The notes under the pieces were generated by a model. That model did no database searches. It worked only from the letters and a program-made list of their open reading frames with translations, and was not told where the DNA came from. A stretch of DNA of 23,511 bases from Clostridia bacterium (lineage in GTDB: Bacteria; Bacillota; Clostridia; Christensenellales; Borkfalkiaceae). Position 1 is the stretch's first letter; each line of letters starts with the position of its first letter. Shown here in pieces: positions 19,750-23,511 of the stretch. The translations under genes and the position numbers were made by a program. Location: the NCBI GenBank assembly GCA_900769545.1, contig CAAGGZ010000004.1:1-23511 (forward strand), written 5' to 3'.

Positions 19750-22113
19750 TCAACCCATTATCACTTCTATCTTCAGTTTATCTTTGCTTGGTGCAACAAC
19801 GTTGCCTTCTAACTTTACGCCGTCTACCCAAATTTCTTTCACGCAATTCCCTTTTTTCAAGCGGTTATCGATTGTAATCTCGTAAGTACAACCTCTAAAA
19901 ATACGCTGAACGCTGATTTTCTCCCAAACATCTGGAATGCAAGGCGCTATTTTCAACCCTTTCATCGTCGGCTTTAACCCCAACATATATTGCTGCACAG
20001 CAATCACCATCCAAGCCGCCGTACCTGACAGCCAAGAAACCCCTGCCGAGCCAGCCGACAACGCCATAGGCGCGCGAATATTAGACGAATAAATGTAGGG
20101 TTCTGCATTATAGCAATCCACCCCAAATTTTTCCACAATTCTATCAGGTATCATATCACGGTAAATTTTATACGCCGCGTTGTTATTACCTAACATACAT
20201 TGCGCAATAATCGCCCAGGTATTTGCATGGCAGAACACACCGCCATTTTCACCAATCCCTGGTTGTGCAAACGTCAACTCGTTTTCTTTGGACGGGTAGT
20301 TTCTTTGCAAGGGCGGATAGAGTTTCATCAACCCGTAACCGCAATCCAAACGCTCCATTACGGCATTCATCGCAGACATGCCCCGTTCCTTTGTCGTACT
20401 TTCGGAAAGAACCGACCAGCTTTGCGAGTTGATCCAAAGCTCTGCGCAAGCATCGCCCTTCTTCCCTAATTTCATTCCTTCATCCGTAACCGCGCGGATA
20501 AACCATTCCCCATCCCAACAAAATTCATTGAGGATATTTTCTTGCTGTTGAATGATTGTTTCATACCCTTTCAAATCGTCGCCCAACAACGCCCCAAGCT
20601 CTAACATTTGTTTACAAGCAAGCACAAGCATTTGTGATACAAAAACACTTTCGCCTTTACCCTGCTTGCATACGTTGGAAAGCATATCGTTCCAATCAGA
20701 CCCTAACATCAAAGGCAAACCGTCTTGCCCCAAATGCTCAATGGTGAATGCAATCGACCGTTTTAAATGCTCCCATACGCTACCGCGCCCACCGTCAAAA
20801 TAGTCCACCTCTTCAGTCAAGAAATCAATTTTTCCTTCTTCCATAACGATTTGATATGCGGTATAAATCATCCATAAATGATTATCGCTTCTGTCGCTGA
20901 TAAGAGGGGGATTTTTTTCTTCGGGATAAAAATAATGCACCGTTTTTCCGCAACGGTATTGCTGAGACATAATCAACTTTAATTTCTTCTTGGACGAGGG
21001 CAAATCATAAAGAATATTCCCCAAAATATCCTGCGAAGCATCACGCACACCTACCCCGCGCACCGTCCCCGTTGCATAAAAGGATATTTCACGGCACACG
21101 TGAAAATTGACAAACGCCTGCAACGGATTCCAAACGTTCATCATGCGAGAAGCTTCGTCCTCTACGTTTACTTGAAAGCGAGAGCGTCTTTCTTCCCAAT
21201 ACCCTTTTACATACGCAAAAGCTTCTTCTGCGTAGGCATCACTTTTTACTTGTCTCAACCGCTCAACAATATCCTCTTTTTGTCCAAGCGTCCCAAGGAA
21301 AATATTCACCTCTTCCATTTTTTCGGCTTGTAATTCCAAGTCAAAAGACATGGAAAACATCGCCTCACCGCCTTTAAGCTCTTTGTTTCCGCAAGAACCC
21401 TGCTCAATCGCGACGGGATTTTTCAAATCACGGTAAAAGCCGATGAATTCCTGACGACTGCCACTGAATGAGCTGGATCTTTTATTAGACGTAAAAAATA
21501 CAAAAGGAGTTTCATCGGGACGAGGCTGACCGTCGGGGAAATACTCATACACCAACGCATCGCACCCTTCATTATACAAAATGTTATTGCTATTTTTTAC
21601 GTAACATTGCCATTGTACTTCGCGCAAATACTGCATCAAACCCATTTCCTGACAAGCAAATACCTGCACCTTACGGGCTGCATCCGCCGATAAGCGCATT
21701 TGATAAACCAACGTATTGTCTTTGGCGATAAAGCAAGTCAAGACAGCCTTCAAGCCATCCTTTTCCGCCGTAAAACGTGTATACCCAAGCCCATGCGCCG
21801 ATTGCCAAAAATCCAATTTCTCATCGCAAGGGATTACGGTAGGATTCCACGTTTTTCCCGTTGAAAAATCCTTAATATAAACAAACAATCCGCTGATGTC
21901 GATCGGCATATTGTAAAAATTGTATTTCCCAATACGCCAAATTTGCGGAGATTTATACCAAGACAAATTTCCACCAGCCTGCGAAATCATCGTGAACATT
22001 TCACCATTTGTTAGATAATTCATCCAAGGGGATGGCATATCGTGCCGTTTGAAAATAATTTCACTATTTTTGTCGTCAAATTGATAAAAGCTATCTTTAC
22101 TTCTCGTATTCAT
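19750..22113 (-). CDS. GH94-family glycoside phosphorylase (substrate unknown)
   Basis: This is a 787-residue cytosolic enzyme. GH94 enzymes split beta-glycosides with phosphate, yielding a sugar 1-phosphate and saving ATP. The N-terminal beta-sandwich (about 1-280) starts with T-N-G-E-M-F-T-M-I-S and G-G-N-L-S-W-Y. The (alpha/alpha)6 domain contains G-V-R-D-A-S-Q-D (355-362), the catalytic-Asp motif G-S-D-W-N-D-M-L (471-478), and I-G-E-N-G-G-V-F-C-H-A-N-T-W. S-A-G-S-A-G-V-S-W-L-S-G-T-A-A-W-M and G-L-K-I-A-P-C-I-P close the domain as in cellobiose and chitobiose phosphorylases. Length fits the family (780-820). The acceptor-site loops are not informative by eye, so cellobiose, chitobiose or another disaccharide cannot be chosen. 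The RBS is GGTGG. It follows the SGNH gene by 46 nt. Confidence 0.87.
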   Translation of the reverse strand: MNTRSKDSFYQFDDKNSEIIFKRHDMPSPWMNYLTNGEMFTMISQAGGNLSWYKSPQIWRIGKYNFYNMPIDISGLFVYIKDFSTGKTWNPTVIPCDEKLDFWQSAHGLGYTRFTAEKDGLKAVLTCFIAKDNTLVYQMRLSADAARKVQVFACQEMGLMQYLREVQWQCYVKNSNNILYNEGCDALVYEYFPDGQPRPDETPFVFFTSNKRSSSFSGSRQEFIGFYRDLKNPVAIEQGSCGNKELKGGEAMFSMSFDLELQAEKMEEVNIFLGTLGQKEDIVERLRQVKSDAYAEEAFAYVKGYWEERRSRFQVNVEDEASRMMNVWNPLQAFVNFHVCREISFYATGTVRGVGVRDASQDILGNILYDLPSSKKKLKLIMSQQYRCGKTVHYFYPEEKNPPLISDRSDNHLWMIYTAYQIVMEEGKIDFLTEEVDYFDGGRGSVWEHLKRSIAFTIEHLGQDGLPLMLGSDWNDMLSNVCKQGKGESVFVSQMLVLACKQMLELGALLGDDLKGYETIIQQQENILNEFCWDGEWFIRAVTDEGMKLGKKGDACAELWINSQSWSVLSESTTKERGMSAMNAVMERLDCGYGLMKLYPPLQRNYPSKENELTFAQPGIGENGGVFCHANTWAIIAQCMLGNNNAAYKIYRDMIPDRIVEKFGVDCYNAEPYIYSSNIRAPMALSAGSAGVSWLSGTAAWMVIAVQQYMLGLKPTMKGLKIAPCIPDVWEKISVQRIFRGCTYEITIDNRLKKGNCVKEIWVDGVKLEGNVVAPSKDKLKIEVIMG

Positions 22114-22159
22114 CGTTTTACCACCAATTTTTATTCTTTCCCTTATACTCTATCGCAAC

Positions 22160-22810
22160 TCAACGCATACATGGTAATCCCCTTTGTTTTAAATATTCAA
22201 TTAAACAATCCGCAAGAACACGATGACCTTTGGGGTTTGGATGCAAGCCATCGCAGAACAACTCTCCGTATTCCGCGTTTTCAGGAATGTAAAACAGCCC
22301 CGACAAGTCAAGATATTCTACTCCGTAATAGGCAAGCACTTCTTTCTCGGCTTTTATATACGCAGACATAGGAGCAATCGGCTCATCCTTGCTACCATCC
22401 CCATAAGGACTATCTTGATTGAAACGCGGAATCGGCAAAATAAAGCAAAGCTTGTCTTTAGCGAATGCCCCTACCATATACGCAACAAGATTATGAAATG
22501 CCCCATAAAAGGTATAATCATCCCTATCCTCAAACACACCTAATTTTGCGTCGCCGTGACCATAATCGTTTGTCCCGCCAAAAACGAAAGTAAAATCAGA
22601 ATCTTTGGGTAATTTTACCGCTCGATTCATAAACACGTCGTCGTCAGGATTATCTGTAGGCTTTATTTGTTTCGCAATTCGCGTTCCACCTACTCCATAA
22701 TTACATTCTTCCGCCTTGAAATACTCAGCCACTAAAGTCGTATACATATTTTCAGGGCGCTGTGCTCCTGCACCTTGCGTAATACTATCGCCTAAGAAAT
22801 TGATTTTCAT
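22160..22810 (-). CDS. SGNH/GDSL-family esterase
   Basis: This 216-residue protein without a signal peptide has all four SGNH blocks: G-D-S-I-T-Q-G (7-13, nucleophile Ser9), Y-G-V-G-G-T (38-43, oxyanion Gly), G-G-T-N-D (78-82, Asn81) and D-G-L-H-P-N (187-192, Asp187 and His190). Such intracellular enzymes remove acetyl groups from oligosaccharides after uptake. It lies 17 nt after the DUF4886 gene and 46 nt before the GH94 gene, so the three are probably co-transcribed. That suggests deacetylation precedes phosphorolysis. The RBS GAGGG precedes the ATG. Confidence 0.87.
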   Translation of the reverse strand: MKINFLGDSITQGAGAQRPENMYTTLVAEYFKAEECNYGVGGTRIAKQIKPTDNPDDDVFMNRAVKLPKDSDFTFVFGGTNDYGHGDAKLGVFEDRDDYTFYGAFHNLVAYMVGAFAKDKLCFILPIPRFNQDSPYGDGSKDEPIAPMSAYIKAEKEVLAYYGVEYLDLSGLFYIPENAEYGELFCDGLHPNPKGHRVLADCLIEYLKQRGLPCMR

Positions 22811-22827
22811 TTCAGCCCTCTAACATT

Positions 22828-23511
22828 TTAAACAACCATATTTGCAATTTGAATAACCGTTTCTCTTTCAAAATCCGAAACGGGTTCATCAAAATTATTA
22901 AACTGATTATTACTTATATCATTACCTGTGAGCGTTTTATACCATACCAGCGCAAGCATATATCTTCCTGCGCCAACCCCAGCATGAAAAGTATCCTTAT
23001 GGATAGTTAAACCACGATTTATTGCCTCCATTATTGCGCTGCCGCAACGTATCATCCCGTCTGCTTTTACCAACGTAAATGCTTTCTCATAGCATTTCTT
23101 TAATGCGGAAAACATATCTGCGGACGTCTCAAAATTCACACTGTGTAATTTTTCCGACCCATCTTCATACGGCCACGTTTCGTGAATATAAATTTTAGCT
23201 TTAGGACAAAGCGTCCTTACATACTCGACCAACTCCACAATATAGGGAATATACGTGTCATAATTCCAGCTAAAATGACTTGCTTGTTGAACAGTCACAA
23301 TATCCCAATCTTCGCTTTGAAGCGCAATCCGTATAGACGTTTTTTCAGATGTTCCCCTTCCGTTTTTTTCAAGGTCATATTCCAATAAATCACCCTTCAT
23401 ATTTTGATAATGCGTTTCCAGCGAACAACCGCCAATATAAAGATTTTGCGTTTGTATATCTACTCCCTCCGCCTTTGCAAGCTCGTGTAAATATCTTTGC
23501 GCATCCTGCGA
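22828..23511 (-). CDS. DUF4886-type SGNH-like protein, 5' end cut by window edge
   Basis: The frame is open to the edge of the window, with 227 residues visible. The upstream part S-Q-D-A-Q-R-Y-L-H-E-L and N-L-Y-I-G-G-C-S-L-E-T-H are the family's early blocks (the G-N-S-F nucleophile block should lie just beyond the edge), so the ATG at 23400 is internal. V-T-V-Q-Q-A-S-H-F-S and I-Y-I-H-E-T-W-P-Y follow, then D-T-F-H-A-G-V-G-A-G-R-Y near the end, supplying the Asp and His expected of an SGNH-like triad. The function is unproven; an esterase acting on imported glycans is the reasonable inference from the adjacent SGNH gene. Confidence 0.8.
   Translation of the reverse strand, partial: SQDAQRYLHELAKAEGVDIQTQNLYIGGCSLETHYQNMKGDLLEYDLEKNGRGTSEKTSIRIALQSEDWDIVTVQQASHFSWNYDTYIPYIVELVEYVRTLCPKAKIYIHETWPYEDGSEKLHSVNFETSADMFSALKKCYEKAFTLVKADGMIRCGSAIMEAINRGLTIHKDTFHAGVGAGRYMLALVWYKTLTGNDISNNQFNNFDEPVSDFERETVIQIANMVV

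Overview
The window looks like chromosomal DNA of a low-to-moderate-GC Firmicute of the Clostridia type, probably an uncultured gut or other anaerobic plant-fibre degrader. The signs are AAGGAGG-type ribosome binding sites, TTGACA/TATAAT promoters, lipoproteins with L-T-A-C or A-A-C lipoboxes, and close packing of cytosolic sugar-cleaving enzymes around an ABC importer. Naming a genus or family would be a guess. Almost every gene lies on the minus strand. The exception is one AraC-family regulator.

Layout, in minus-strand transcription order. (A) 9893 down to 1 is one tight operon: GH4 glycosidase, TIM-barrel glycosidase-like protein, compact GH78-like rhamnosidase, small lipoprotein, sugar-binding lipoprotein, two ABC permeases, a second copy of the TIM-barrel protein, and the first 16 codons of a secreted protein cut by the window edge. 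It has a near-consensus promoter (TTGAAA-17-TATAAT) divergent from the araC-type gene at 10040-10912. (B) 16031 down to 11094 is a four-gene operon with its own promoter (TTGACG-17-TATGAT): GHL6/beta-galactosidase-like hydrolase, DUF4432 epimerase-like protein, class-I mannose-6-phosphate-isomerase-like cupin and a SASA-type esterase. It ends at a bidirectional terminator shared with the regulator. (C) 18013-16232 is a single GH127-type gene with an extended -10 promoter and its own hairpin. (D) 23511 down to 18755 carries a DUF4886 protein (cut by the edge), a GDSL/SGNH esterase and a GH94 phosphorylase, followed by two broken genes: a frameshifted GH28/pectate-lyase-like 5' part joined to the 3' half of a short-chain dehydrogenase. 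Between C and D is about 740 bp of non-coding DNA. It holds a tRNA 3'-end fragment with its own terminator and an isolated plus-strand terminator, which looks like the scar of past integration or deletion.

Working model (inference): oligosaccharides from pectin, most likely rhamnogalacturonan-type with acetyl groups, enter through a CUT1-type ABC importer whose ATPase is not encoded here. They are then deacetylated (three SGNH-type esterases) and trimmed in the cytosol by GH4, GH78-like, GH127, GHL6 and TIM-barrel enzymes and by a GH94 phosphorylase. The epimerase-like, isomerase-like and (broken) oxidoreductase genes point to downstream monosaccharide metabolism. The divergent AraC-type protein probably controls operon A and perhaps others. 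Its gene appears to be leaderless, and a roughly 10-bp-phased repeat array lies between the divergent promoters.

The best candidates for something undescribed are the paired TIM-barrel paralogues bracketing the transporter genes, the unknown small lipoprotein between the rhamnosidase and the binding protein, the GH94 enzyme of unknown substrate, the leaderless regulator with its phased repeats, and the tRNA-fragment/deletion scar region.
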